A stretch of 64,000 nucleotides of DNA from JAOUGY01 sp963792365 (lineage in GTDB: Bacteria > Actinomycetota > Acidimicrobiia > Spongiisociales > ZC4RG35): NCBI GenBank assembly GCA_963792365.1, contig CAWBVW010000001.1, forward strand, positions 558,001 through 622,000. Direction: 5' to 3'. The notes under the pieces are model-generated. The model saw only the letters and a list, made by a program, of their open reading frames with translations. It was not told the origin of the DNA and did no database searches. The position numbers and the translations under genes were made by a program. Shown one piece after another: positions 1-6,374 of the stretch. The stretch's first letter is position 1; every line of letters begins with the position of its first letter.

Positions 1-81
1 GAGAGCCTGGGTGGCCGGATAGGCGGCCTGTCGGTCATACCGCTTGGCTGCCTCTTCGAAGCGCTTTCCACGCTTTGCCAT
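1..81 (-). CDS. rplA: 50S ribosomal protein L1, N-terminal fragment (cut by window edge)
   Basis: Only the first 27 codons are in the window; the gene runs off the left edge. The start reads MAKRGKRFEEAAKRYD, which fits the N-terminus of bacterial L1, the 23S rRNA-binding protein of the ribosomal stalk base. It follows rplK by 137 bp, the standard L11-L1 order. The start is the ATG at 79-81, preceded by a GGAGG-type ribosome-binding site. In many bacteria L1 represses its own operon by binding the leader mRNA. Identity rests on a short stretch plus synteny. Confidence 0.85.
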   Translation of the reverse strand, partial: MAKRGKRFEEAAKRYDRQAAYPATQAL

Positions 82-141
82 GTGTTACCTCCTGTGGTGC
101 GTGCGGCCGGCACATGGCCGACCTCCCACTGTTTGTCGTGC

Positions 142-163
142 GGTCGACCGGGTTCGGTCGACC
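142..163 (-). other. hairpin in rplK-rplA spacer
   Basis: Two copies of the self-complementary 8-mer GGTCGACC (142-149 and 156-163) flank a 6-nt loop and can form an 8-bp stem in the mRNA between rplK and rplA. A weaker CCGGCC/GGCCGG hairpin lies near 187-202. No U-run follows, so this is unlikely to be a strong terminator. It could be an mRNA processing or feedback site, but I do not recognise an L1-binding fold. Confidence 0.35.
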
Positions 164-218
164 TTCGGCCTGACGGCCCCGTGATGCCGGCCCGGAGGCC
201 GGACCACACATCGGACGA

Positions 219-647
219 TCAGTCCGAAACCGTGATTCCCATCGAACGAGCGGTGCCCTCGATGATCTTCGATGCTGCCTCGACGTCATTGGCGTTCAAG
301 TCGGGCATCTTGATCTCTGCGATCTCCCGCACCTGCGCCTTGGTCACCGAACCGACCTTCTCCTTGTGCGGTTCGGCAGAGCCCTTGTCGACCCGAGCGG
401 CCTGGCGCAGCAGCGCCGCCGCAGGCGGTGTCTTGAGCTCGAAAGTGAAGCTCCGATCCTCGAAGATCGAGATCTCCACAGGGATGATCTGGCCGCGCTG
501 ATTGCCGGTGGCGTCGTTGTACGCCTTCACGAAGTCCATCAGGTTGACACCGTGCGGACCGAGGGCGGTACCCACCGGTGGCGCCGGGGTGGCCTGCCCC
601 GCGGGCAACTGCATCTTCACGACAGCGGAAAGTCTCTTGCGTCCCAT
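219..647 (-). CDS. rplK: 50S ribosomal protein L11
   Basis: 142 aa, the normal length. L11 binds the GTPase-associated centre of 23S rRNA and supports elongation-factor action and RelA activation. The N-terminal domain shows the proline-rich stretch PAGQATPAPPVGTALGPHGVN (written here only for its PP and GPHG landmarks), and the C-terminal RNA-binding domain ends with ASKIIEGTARSMGI. It lies 37 bp downstream of nusG and upstream of rplA, giving the conserved secE-nusG-rplK-rplA order. The start MGRKRLSAVVKMQLPAG matches family starts. Confidence 0.98.
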   Translation of the reverse strand: MGRKRLSAVVKMQLPAGQATPAPPVGTALGPHGVNLMDFVKAYNDATGNQRGQIIPVEISIFEDRSFTFELKTPPAAALLRQAARVDKGSAEPHKEKVGSVTKAQVREIAEIKMPDLNANDVEAASKIIEGTARSMGITVSD

Positions 648-684
648 GATTGCTCCTCAACAAAACCCGGTCGACCGACCGATG

Positions 685-1314
685 TCAGCTCTTCTGGATG
701 TCCTCGAACCCGAGTTCCACCGGGGTGTCGCGACCGAAGATGTTCACCAGCACGGTGATCTTCGATTGGTCGAGATCGATACCCTCGATCTTGCCGTTGA
801 AATCGGCGAAGGGGCCGGTGATCACCCGGACGACCTCGCCCACTTCCCATTCCGGCTTGAAGCGTGGCTTCGGCTTTTCTTCTTCCTTCTGGAATCCCAG
901 GAATCGTTCCACTTCGCGTCGCGACAGCGGCGTGGGCTTGTTGCTGCCACCCACGAACCCGGTGACCCCAGGCGTGTTGCGCACGCCGTACCAACTGTCG
1001 TCGTCGAGGATCATCCGGACGAGGATGTATCCGGGGAACACCTTCTTGGGGACCGTGACCTTCTTGCCGTTCTTGATCTCGACCACATCCTCCATCGGGA
1101 TGTGGACCTCGAAGATCCGGTCTTCCATGTGCATCGAGCGGATACGAGTTTCCAGGTTCACCTTGACCTTGTTCTCGTATCCGGAGTAGGAGTGGATGAC
1201 GTACCAGTCGCCCGGCATGTCGTACGGACTCACCGGCGTGGGCTCTACCTGTTCTTCCGCGGTGACCTCTCCGGTCTCCTCGATGTCGTGAATCTCGTCG
1301 ATGGCATCAGCCAT
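685..1314 (-). CDS. nusG: transcription termination/antitermination factor NusG
   Basis: 209 aa. NusG binds the RNA polymerase clamp, modulates pausing and Rho termination, and couples transcription to translation through S10. After an acidic N-terminal extension of about 35 residues, usual in actinobacteria, the NGN domain begins at DWYVIHSYSGYENKVK and contains the PGYILVRM and TPGVTGFVG landmarks. A KOW domain at the C-terminus carries GEVVRVITGPFADFNG. The start overlaps the end of secE by 8 nt, indicating co-translation. Confidence 0.98.
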   Translation of the reverse strand: MADAIDEIHDIEETGEVTAEEQVEPTPVSPYDMPGDWYVIHSYSGYENKVKVNLETRIRSMHMEDRIFEVHIPMEDVVEIKNGKKVTVPKKVFPGYILVRMILDDDSWYGVRNTPGVTGFVGGSNKPTPLSRREVERFLGFQKEEEKPKPRFKPEWEVGEVVRVITGPFADFNGKIEGIDLDQSKITVLVNIFGRDTPVELGFEDIQKS

Positions 1315-1645
1315 TGCCGCCTCCGATGGCCAAGAAGACCAGCTCCTTCAGTCCGAAGTCGAGTGCAAACACGAAGCCGGTCAGAACGAGCGAGGTCACG
1401 AGCGTCACGATGGTGAATGCAGTCATCTGATCCCGGGTCGGCCACGAGACCTTCTTCATCTCCACGCGAACCTCGTGAAAGAACTGTGTGATCCGCTTGA
1501 AGAGCGGCTTGCGTTCACCAGAGCGCTGCTTCAGGCCGGCAGCAGCACGCTGGCCGGCGGCCTGCTTGCCGCCACCCTGCCGTTGCTCCTGCTTCTTCTG
1601 CCGCCGCTCCTCGCGTTCCATCATGCGGCGCATCTCTCGGTTCAT
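1307..1645 (-). CDS. secE: preprotein translocase subunit SecE
   Basis: 112 aa. SecE clamps SecY in the protein-conducting channel of the plasma membrane. The first 55 or so residues are charged (Arg, Lys, Gln), an extension common in actinobacteria. The conserved amphipathic helix follows (FFHEVRVEMKKVSWPTRDQM), then one membrane segment (FTIVTLVTSLVLTGFVFALDF). It lies between tRNA-Trp and nusG, its usual place. The ATG at 1643-1645 was kept because it is the first in-frame start after the tRNA. Confidence 0.96.
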   Translation of the reverse strand: MNREMRRMMEREERRQKKQEQRQGGGKQAAGQRAAAGLKQRSGERKPLFKRITQFFHEVRVEMKKVSWPTRDQMTAFTIVTLVTSLVLTGFVFALDFGLKELVFLAIGGGNG

Positions 1646-1743
1646 CGCTCTGAATCCCTCTTGCCTCGTTCGGGCTTCGTTCGTTCAACAACCCACCAGT
1701 TCGGTCACCGTCACACCGCGACCGATCCTGATCCATCGTGGTC

Positions 1744-1820
1744 TGGCAGGGGTGGAGGGACTCGAACCCCCAACCTACGGATTTGGAGTCCGCCGCTCTA
1801 CCAGTTCGAGCTACACCCCT
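1744..1820 (-). tRNA. tRNA-Trp (CCA)
   Basis: Cloverleaf on the minus strand. The acceptor stem AGGGGTG pairs with CACCCCT, the discriminator is G, and the 3' CCA is encoded. The anticodon loop reads CTCCAAA, giving anticodon CCA for UGG. The T-arm GGTTCGAGTCC is standard. Its position directly before secE-nusG is conserved in actinobacteria. Confidence 0.97.
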
Positions 1821-1831
1821 AGGGGGGATTC

Positions 1832-1860
1832 AGTATAGGAGGGAGCAATCGTTGTGGGAA
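1832..1860 (-). promoter_or_regulatory. putative sigma70-type promoter for tRNA-Trp-secE-nusG
   Basis: On the minus strand a TATACT -10 box (1832-1837) has a weak TTCCCA -35 (1855-1860) at 17-bp spacing. The predicted start site is about 5-7 nt before the tRNA-Trp 5' end. The -10 is close to consensus and the -35 is poor. Confidence 0.45.
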
Positions 1861-1868
1861 TTCTGGCC

Positions 1869-2708
1869 TCAGTCTCGATCCGTGAAGGTCGCCGACACGT
1901 GTTCGGTCCCGTCGCCGGCGACGATCCGCACCTCCCATCCTTTCGTAGTTCGTGCACCGGACGCCTCCACACGCACGGCCGGGCGAAGGGGCGCGCGATA
2001 CCGGAATCGTGCGAACCCGACCGTCGCGCCGTGCCGCTCCACTGCCTGACACAGCCACGCCGATTGCATGAGGCCGTGGACCACCACTCCAGGGAGACCG
2101 GCGGCGACTGCAGCACCGTGATCCCAGTGGATGGGGTTGAAATCCTGGGAGGCACCTGCATATCGCACCAGATCGGCCCTCGAGGCACTTCGAGCCAGTA
2201 CAGCCACGAGCTCGCCATCCGCCGGAGCGTCGAGGGCGGCGGCCACGACGAGATCGGAGCCTGCCCCGGGATCCGGCTCGGTCTCCTCCGGCGTTTGGCC
2301 CGCGGGCGGCGCATCGCCGGACATCAGGAACAACGAAGACCCCGTGAGCACGTCACCGTTCGAATCACCGACGGTGAGATCGAATCCCACGAAGTACACG
2401 CCGCCTCGTTCCCGAAAGCGCGTGAGGACTCCACCCACCGCAAGCTCGGCATCGATCGGGATCGGCCGAAGCCAGGTGAAGGTCTGCTCGCCGTGGATCA
2501 CGCTGCCACTCACGCCTGCGAGCTCTGGGTCACCCAGCAACAGCGGCGCAACTGCAAACAGCATGGCGCCCGCCAACGACGACGGTGCGGACTCCGTCCA
2601 TCGGCTTGGATCATCGCCGGTGGCGACGATGAATCGATCGCAAACGGCGCGGTTGGTGGAATAGGTCACAGGCCCGTAGGAGCGGCCAACGAAGTCTTCA
2701 GGCGACAT
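1869..2708 (-). CDS. double-hotdog MaoC-family (3R)-hydroxyacyl dehydratase, HadA/HadB-like
   Basis: 279 aa with two hotdog domains. Residues 1-130 resemble the MaoC N-terminal (HadA-like) half, starting near DFVGRSYGPVTYS. Residues 160-279 carry the catalytic hydratase landmark DFNPIHWD followed by GLPGVVVHGLMQ. Such proteins dehydrate 3-hydroxyacyl thioesters. In mycobacteria separate hadA, hadB and hadC genes occupy this slot between rpmG and tRNA-Trp-secE, so synteny supports a HadAB-like role in fatty-acyl metabolism. Here the two halves are in one chain. The substrate cannot be read from sequence. Confidence 0.8.
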   Translation of the reverse strand: MSPEDFVGRSYGPVTYSTNRAVCDRFIVATGDDPSRWTESAPSSLAGAMLFAVAPLLLGDPELAGVSGSVIHGEQTFTWLRPIPIDAELAVGGVLTRFRERGGVYFVGFDLTVGDSNGDVLTGSSLFLMSGDAPPAGQTPEETEPDPGAGSDLVVAAALDAPADGELVAVLARSASRADLVRYAGASQDFNPIHWDHGAAVAAGLPGVVVHGLMQSAWLCQAVERHGATVGFARFRYRAPLRPAVRVEASGARTTKGWEVRIVAGDGTEHVSATFTDRD

Positions 2709-2868
2709 GTCGGAACCCTACCGATCGCGCCTTGCCGAGCGTAGGCCGTACCCCGGCTGCTGGCTGCCACCGTTGTACGAATCACGTATGACGTGCGATG
2801 TGATGCGCTCGTCTCGGCGTCGCGCCGGCGACTCTCCTCCGGAGTCGGCGCCGGATGCCCCTACACGC

Positions 2869-2900
2869 GATGAAGGCGGGCCTTCCGGCCCGCCTTCATC
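2869..2900 (-). terminator. strong hairpin downstream of rpmG
   Basis: A perfect 14-bp inverted repeat (2869-2882 with 2887-2900) encloses a 4-nt loop TTCC in the 236-bp gap between rpmG and the dehydratase gene. No clear U-run follows on either strand, so it may attenuate transcription or protect mRNA 3' ends rather than be a classical Rho-independent terminator. The rest of the gap shows no gene. Confidence 0.55.
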
Positions 2901-2944
2901 ATCGACCCCTGATTCCGCGGGGATCCACGCTACCAGCGCAGCGC

Positions 2945-3106
2945 TCAGCGCGTCTCTCGATGCGCCGTGTGGCTTCGGCACCACCGGCAGTACTTCTGAA
3001 GCTGCAGGCGGTCCCGTGTATTGGTTTTGTTCTTCGTCGTCACGTAGTTGCGACGCTTGCACACGTCACACGCCAGCGTGATCGGCGGTCGCTTGTCAGA
3101 AGGCAT
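2945..3106 (-). CDS. rpmG: 50S ribosomal protein L33 (zinc-binding form)
   Basis: 53 aa, a small gene. Translation begins MPSDKRPPITLACDVC and ends YCRWCRSHTAHRETR. Two CxxC pairs (C13/C16 and C40/C43) mark the zinc-binding C+ version. NYVTTKNKTNTRDRL is the usual L33 core. It sits between tuf copy 1 and the HadAB-like gene, where actinobacteria place rpmG. Stop is TGA at 2945-2947. Confidence 0.95.
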   Translation of the reverse strand: MPSDKRPPITLACDVCKRRNYVTTKNKTNTRDRLQLQKYCRWCRSHTAHRETR

Positions 3107-3110
3107 TCCT

Positions 3111-3182
3111 CAGTCTCCAGTCTCCGGTCTCCAGTCTCCAGTTCCCGCTCAGTCACCGACTGGGGACTGGGGACTCGGGACT
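3111..3182. repeat. heptad-repeat element, CAGTCTC family, after tuf copy 1
   Basis: Five 7-nt units of the CAGTCTC/CGGTCTC type (3111-3145) are followed by a spacer and an inverted arm of GACTGGG/GACTCGG units (about 3158-3181). The arms are partly complementary, so the transcript could form a long imperfect hairpin. The element ends a few bases from the tuf stop codon at 3185. A near copy follows tuf copy 2. Confidence 0.85.
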
Positions 3183-3184
3183 CT

Positions 3185-4375
3185 CTACTTGTTGATCTTG
3201 GTGACCCGGCCGGCGCCAACCGTCCGACCACCCTCACGAATCGCAAACCGCTGCCCCTCATCCATCGCAATCGGAGTGATCAACTCAACCGTCATCTCCG
3301 TATTGTCACCAGGCATCACCATCTGCGTCCCCTCAGGCAACGTCACCGCACCCGTCACATCCGTCGTCCGGAAATAAAACTGCGGCCGATACCCCGAGAA
3401 AAACGGATTATGACGGCCACCCTCCTCACGAGTCAGAATATAAACCTGAGCCTCAAAATCGGTATGCGGAGTGATCGAACCCGGCTTGGCCAACACCTGA
3501 CCACGCTCAACCTCATCCTTACCAACCCCCCGCAACAACACCCCAACATTGTCCCCAGCCTGACCCTGATCCAACAACTTCCGGAACATCTCAATCCCAG
3601 TAGCCACCGTCTTACGAGTATCCCGAATCCCAACGATCTCAACCTCTTCGTTCACATTCAAAACACCCTGCTCGATCTTCCCAGTCACCACCGTCCCCCG
3701 ACCCGTGATACTGAACACATCCTCAATCGGCATCAAAAACGGCTTATCCGTATCCCGATCAGGCTCAGGAACAAACGAATCCACCGCATCCATCAACTCC
3801 ATCACCTGATCCTGCGACGCCTCATCACCCTCCAACGCCTTCAACGCAGAACCACGCACCACCGGAATGTCATCACCCGGAAACTCATACTCAGTCAACA
3901 GATCACGAACCTCCAACTCGACCAAATCGAGCAGCTCCTCATCATCCACCATGTCAACCTTGTTCAAAAACACCACAATCGACGGCACACCCACCTGACG
4001 GGCCAACAACACATGCTCCCGCGTCTGCGGCATCGGCCCATCCGTAGCCGACACCACCAAAATCGCACCATCCACCTGCGCAGCACCCGTAATCATGTTC
4101 TTGATGTAATCAGCATGACCCGGCATATCCACATGCGCATAATGCCGATTCGCCGTCTCATACTCCACATGAGCGATCTGAATCGTGATCCCCCGCTCAC
4201 GCTCCTCAGGCGCCTTATCAATATTCTCAAAATCCGTGAACGCGTTGTTCCCACCCACACGCTCAAACAAAGTCTTCGTAATCGCAGCCGTCAACGTCGT
4301 CTTCCCATGATCAATATGACCCATCGTCCCAACATTCACATGCGGCTTCGTACGCTCAAACTTCGCCTTCGCCAT
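3185..4375 (-). CDS. tuf: elongation factor Tu, copy 1
   Basis: 396 aa. EF-Tu delivers aminoacyl-tRNA to the ribosomal A site as a GTP complex. G1 is GHIDHGKT (19-26), G2 Thr is in RGITI (T64), G3 is DMPGH (83-87), and G4 is NKVD (138-141). The usual G3 form is DCPGH; Met replaces the Cys. Domains 2 and 3 are complete. The nucleotide sequence appears identical to the copy at 52803-53993. Its third codon positions are almost all G or T, in contrast with the C/G-ending genes around it. It lies 54 bp after tRNA-Met and before rpmG. Confidence 0.98.
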   Translation of the reverse strand: MAKAKFERTKPHVNVGTMGHIDHGKTTLTAAITKTLFERVGGNNAFTDFENIDKAPEERERGITIQIAHVEYETANRHYAHVDMPGHADYIKNMITGAAQVDGAILVVSATDGPMPQTREHVLLARQVGVPSIVVFLNKVDMVDDEELLDLVELEVRDLLTEYEFPGDDIPVVRGSALKALEGDEASQDQVMELMDAVDSFVPEPDRDTDKPFLMPIEDVFSITGRGTVVTGKIEQGVLNVNEEVEIVGIRDTRKTVATGIEMFRKLLDQGQAGDNVGVLLRGVGKDEVERGQVLAKPGSITPHTDFEAQVYILTREEGGRHNPFFSGYRPQFYFRTTDVTGAVTLPEGTQMVMPGDNTEMTVELITPIAMDEGQRFAIREGGRTVGAGRVTKINK

Positions 4376-4429
4376 GATCTGCGATTCCCTTTCCTGCGTG
4401 GTGTGGGCTGGATGAGCCCGCTTCTGATG

Positions 4430-4503
4430 TAGCGGCGGGCGGACTCGAACCGCCGACCTCTCGATTATGAGTCGAGCGCTCTCACCTACTGAGCTACGCC
4501 GCC
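4430..4503 (-). tRNA. tRNA-Met (CAT), elongator type
   Basis: Cloverleaf on the minus strand. The acceptor GGCGGCG pairs with CGCCGCT (first pair G-U), the anticodon loop contains CAT, and the discriminator is A. CCA is not encoded. The anticodon stem CTCGA/TCGAG lacks the three G-C pairs of initiator tRNA, and the paired 1-72 end also argues against the initiator. A lysidine-modified tRNA-Ile2 also has CAT and cannot be excluded, but the tRNA-Thr-tRNA-Met-rpmG synteny of actinobacteria favours Met. Confidence 0.9.
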
Positions 4504-4550
4504 TCGTGCGAGGACTCCCTCGCGTGCGCTCGGCGGGTGAGCCGAGAGCG

Positions 4551-4622
<72 letters not shown>

Positions 4623-4683
4623 CTGTGTTGTCACCGAGTCGGCCAACCGACCCGCTCCGAGAATGCCACAACGGGCACACTCG

Positions 4684-4766
4684 TGCCGGGAGAAGGATTT
4701 GAACCTCCGAAGGCTTACGCCGGCAGATTTACAGTCTGCTCCCTTTGGCCGCTCGGGCATCCCGGC
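4684..4766 (-). tRNA. tRNA-Tyr (GTA)
   Basis: An 83-nt class II tRNA on the minus strand. The acceptor GCCGGGA pairs with TCCCGGC, the anticodon GTA is in CTGTAAA, and a long variable arm (CCGGCGTAAGCCTTCGG region) is present. The discriminator is A and CCA is not encoded. It is the first tRNA of a Tyr-Thr-Met run leading into tuf copy 1. Confidence 0.96.
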
Positions 4767-4792
4767 AAGCCCGGATGGACCGGGGCCTCGGA

Positions 4793-4821
4793 ATCATAGC
4801 CCTGCCCCGAACTCCTCACAA
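4793..4821 (-). promoter_or_regulatory. putative promoter of tRNA-Tyr-Thr-Met (tuf) unit
   Basis: Minus strand TTGTGA (4816-4821) and TATGAT (4793-4798) are separated by exactly 17 bp. The predicted start is about 20 nt before the tRNA-Tyr 5' end. Both boxes resemble the housekeeping sigma consensus. Transcription may run through the three tRNAs into tuf. Confidence 0.6.
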
Positions 4822-4889
4822 TCCGGGTCGAAGGCGGGTCACCGGTCACCAGTCGAGGGGAAAGCCCAGCATGGGTCTCGAAGGTACCG

Positions 4890-4918
4890 GGGCCGGAGAC
4901 AGGAGACCGGAGACGGCT
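4890..4918. repeat. short heptad-repeat element near htpX stop
   Basis: Units of the GGAGACC/GGAGACA type repeat with 7-nt period, about 17 bp beyond the htpX stop codon at 4935. The units are the reverse complement of the CAGTCTC/CGGTCTC units seen after tuf. Only one arm is visible. Confidence 0.6.
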
Positions 4919-4934
4919 CGGGCAGAGCCCGAGC

Positions 4935-5774
4935 TCATCCCCCGTATTGCATCTGGCGCAGACGTTCGATGCGCTGTTCCACCGGCGGGTGAGTCGACAA
5001 CATGGTCATGAGGCCACGCCCACGGATCGCCTTGAGCGGATTGTCGATGAACAGCTGACTGACCGCGGGATCGACCCGCATCGGGATGCGTTGGGTTCCT
5101 TCACTGATCTTGGCGAGGGCCGAGGCAAGCTGCATCGGCTGGCCAGTCATCTCGGCGCCAGACTTGTCTGCCTGGAACTCCCGAGCCCGTGAGATTCCCA
5201 TCCGTATGAACATGGCGGCCAAGGGACCCACGATCAGCGCGAGGAGGGTGCCGATGCCGCCGAGTGGGTTGTCTCGTCCGCGTCCTCCGCCGAACCAGAG
5301 GGCGGATCGGGCAACGATGGCGATCGCGGCGCCGATCATCGCTGCGATCGAGCTGATGAGGATGTCCCGGTTGCGGACGTGGGCCAGCTCGTGGGCCAGG
5401 ACGCCCTGCAGTTCCTCGTAGTTCATGATCTGGAGGATGCCCCTGGTGACCGCCACCGCGGCGTGATTCGGGTTCCGGCCGGTGGCGAAGGCGTTGGGCT
5501 GAGGGGAGTCGATGACGTACATGCGGGGCATCGGCATCCCCTGCTGGGTAGTCAGGTTTCTGACGATCGCATAGACCTGCGGGAGCTCGTGCTCCTCCAC
5601 CGGCTTCGCCCGGCTGGCGGCGAGAGCCATCTTGTCCGAGAAGAAGTAGGCGCCGAGATTGAAGACGGCGGCGATCCCAAGGCCCCACCAGATCGAGCCC
5701 CCGAGCGAGTACCCGATCAGGCCGAGGAGTGCAGCCAGGAATGCGAGCAATCCGACTGTCTTGAGGTTGTTCAT
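4935..5774 (-). CDS. htpX: M48 family zinc metalloprotease HtpX
   Basis: 279 aa. HtpX is a membrane-bound protease that degrades damaged membrane proteins. Two membrane segments lie at about residues 5-45. The zinc site HELAH is at 128-132 with the third ligand Glu in SRAREFQADKSGAE near 204. Two further hydrophobic segments lie between them (about 138-195). The chain is slightly shorter than the 285-295 typical. It is a single gene between the tRNA promoter region and a lipoprotein gene. Confidence 0.93.
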   Translation of the reverse strand: MNNLKTVGLLAFLAALLGLIGYSLGGSIWWGLGIAAVFNLGAYFFSDKMALAASRAKPVEEHELPQVYAIVRNLTTQQGMPMPRMYVIDSPQPNAFATGRNPNHAAVAVTRGILQIMNYEELQGVLAHELAHVRNRDILISSIAAMIGAAIAIVARSALWFGGGRGRDNPLGGIGTLLALIVGPLAAMFIRMGISRAREFQADKSGAEMTGQPMQLASALAKISEGTQRIPMRVDPAVSQLFIDNPLKAIRGRGLMTMLSTHPPVEQRIERLRQMQYGG

Positions 5775-5811
5775 GGTTCAAATGGTATCCGGGTTGGCGG
5801 GCAATCTGTGA

Positions 5812-6279
5812 TCACGAATCGGTCGACGAAGAGCCGGGAATGGTGGTGCTCGGGTCGCGCACGTCCGGGACGGCAGGCGTCTCGCAGACGCGAAACCCAC
5901 CCCGTCGGTCGAGCCGATAGTCCAGTTCGAGATCACCTGCCGACACGATCACCTGATATCCGGGAGTGATCACCTGCGTGTACAGCATTCCCGGCTGCGG
6001 GCAACCGAGCGACCCGTCGGGCCACTCCACCGCCCGCTCCTCGAGAACGACGACCTCGGTGACATCCACGCTTGCAACCTGTGCTGCATCTGCGCGAATT
6101 TCGGAGACGAACCCGGCGGGCACTCCGCCCTCGTCGGCAGGCACACTCGAGCTGCTGGATGGTTGCTGTGGGGGTTGGAGCACCGTGGTCTCCGCGGTGG
6201 ATGGAATGGTCGACCCCGTATCACCGGAGCCGCAGGCAGCGATCAGGAGCGCCAACGCAGCAAGAACGCCCTTCCTCAC
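5812..6279 (-). CDS. predicted lipoprotein of unknown function
   Basis: 155 aa. The N-terminus MRKGVLAALALLIAACGSG is a lipoprotein signal with a lipobox ending at Cys16. A Ser/Thr/Pro-rich linker follows to about residue 50. The C-terminal domain has the pattern WPDGSLGCPQPGMLYTQ, then PGYQVIVSAGDLELDYRLD and a closing Cys, probably disulfide-linked to the first. This pattern occurs in small exported proteins of actinobacteria and cyanobacteria whose function I do not know. It lies 32 bp upstream of htpX, in the same direction. Confidence 0.75.
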   Translation of the reverse strand: MRKGVLAALALLIAACGSGDTGSTIPSTAETTVLQPPQQPSSSSSVPADEGGVPAGFVSEIRADAAQVASVDVTEVVVLEERAVEWPDGSLGCPQPGMLYTQVITPGYQVIVSAGDLELDYRLDRRGGFRVCETPAVPDVRDPSTTIPGSSSTDS

Positions 6280-6321
6280 GATCGGATGGTATCCAAATTG
6301 CGAGCCAACCCATGACGAGGC

Positions 6322-6349
6322 GAGGGGACGCCCGATCGGGCGCCCCCTC
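6322..6349 (-). terminator. hairpin downstream of subtilase gene
   Basis: GAGGGG...CCCCTC arms enclose CGCCC-GATC-GGGCG, giving about 11 pairs with one A-C mismatch. It lies 25 bp past the subtilase stop, before the lipoprotein gene. No U-run follows. It is likely a transcription end or mRNA 3' stabiliser. Confidence 0.5.
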
Positions 6350-6374
6350 TGCTGTCTCGATTGGTTCGTTCAGA

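Noticed and set aside
2855..4432. Long plus-strand open frame (His/Arg-rich) opposite tuf copy 1, repeated opposite copy 2
   Set aside because: It is the antisense of tuf. The G/T-ending codons of tuf leave few stop codons on the opposite strand, which explains its length. No family resemblance and low-complexity composition.
4430..4503. Initiator tRNA-fMet or tRNA-Ile2 for the CAT-anticodon tRNA
   Set aside because: The 1-72 pair and the anticodon stem lack initiator features; Ile2 cannot be excluded by anticodon alone but synteny with tRNA-Thr and rpmG favours elongator Met.
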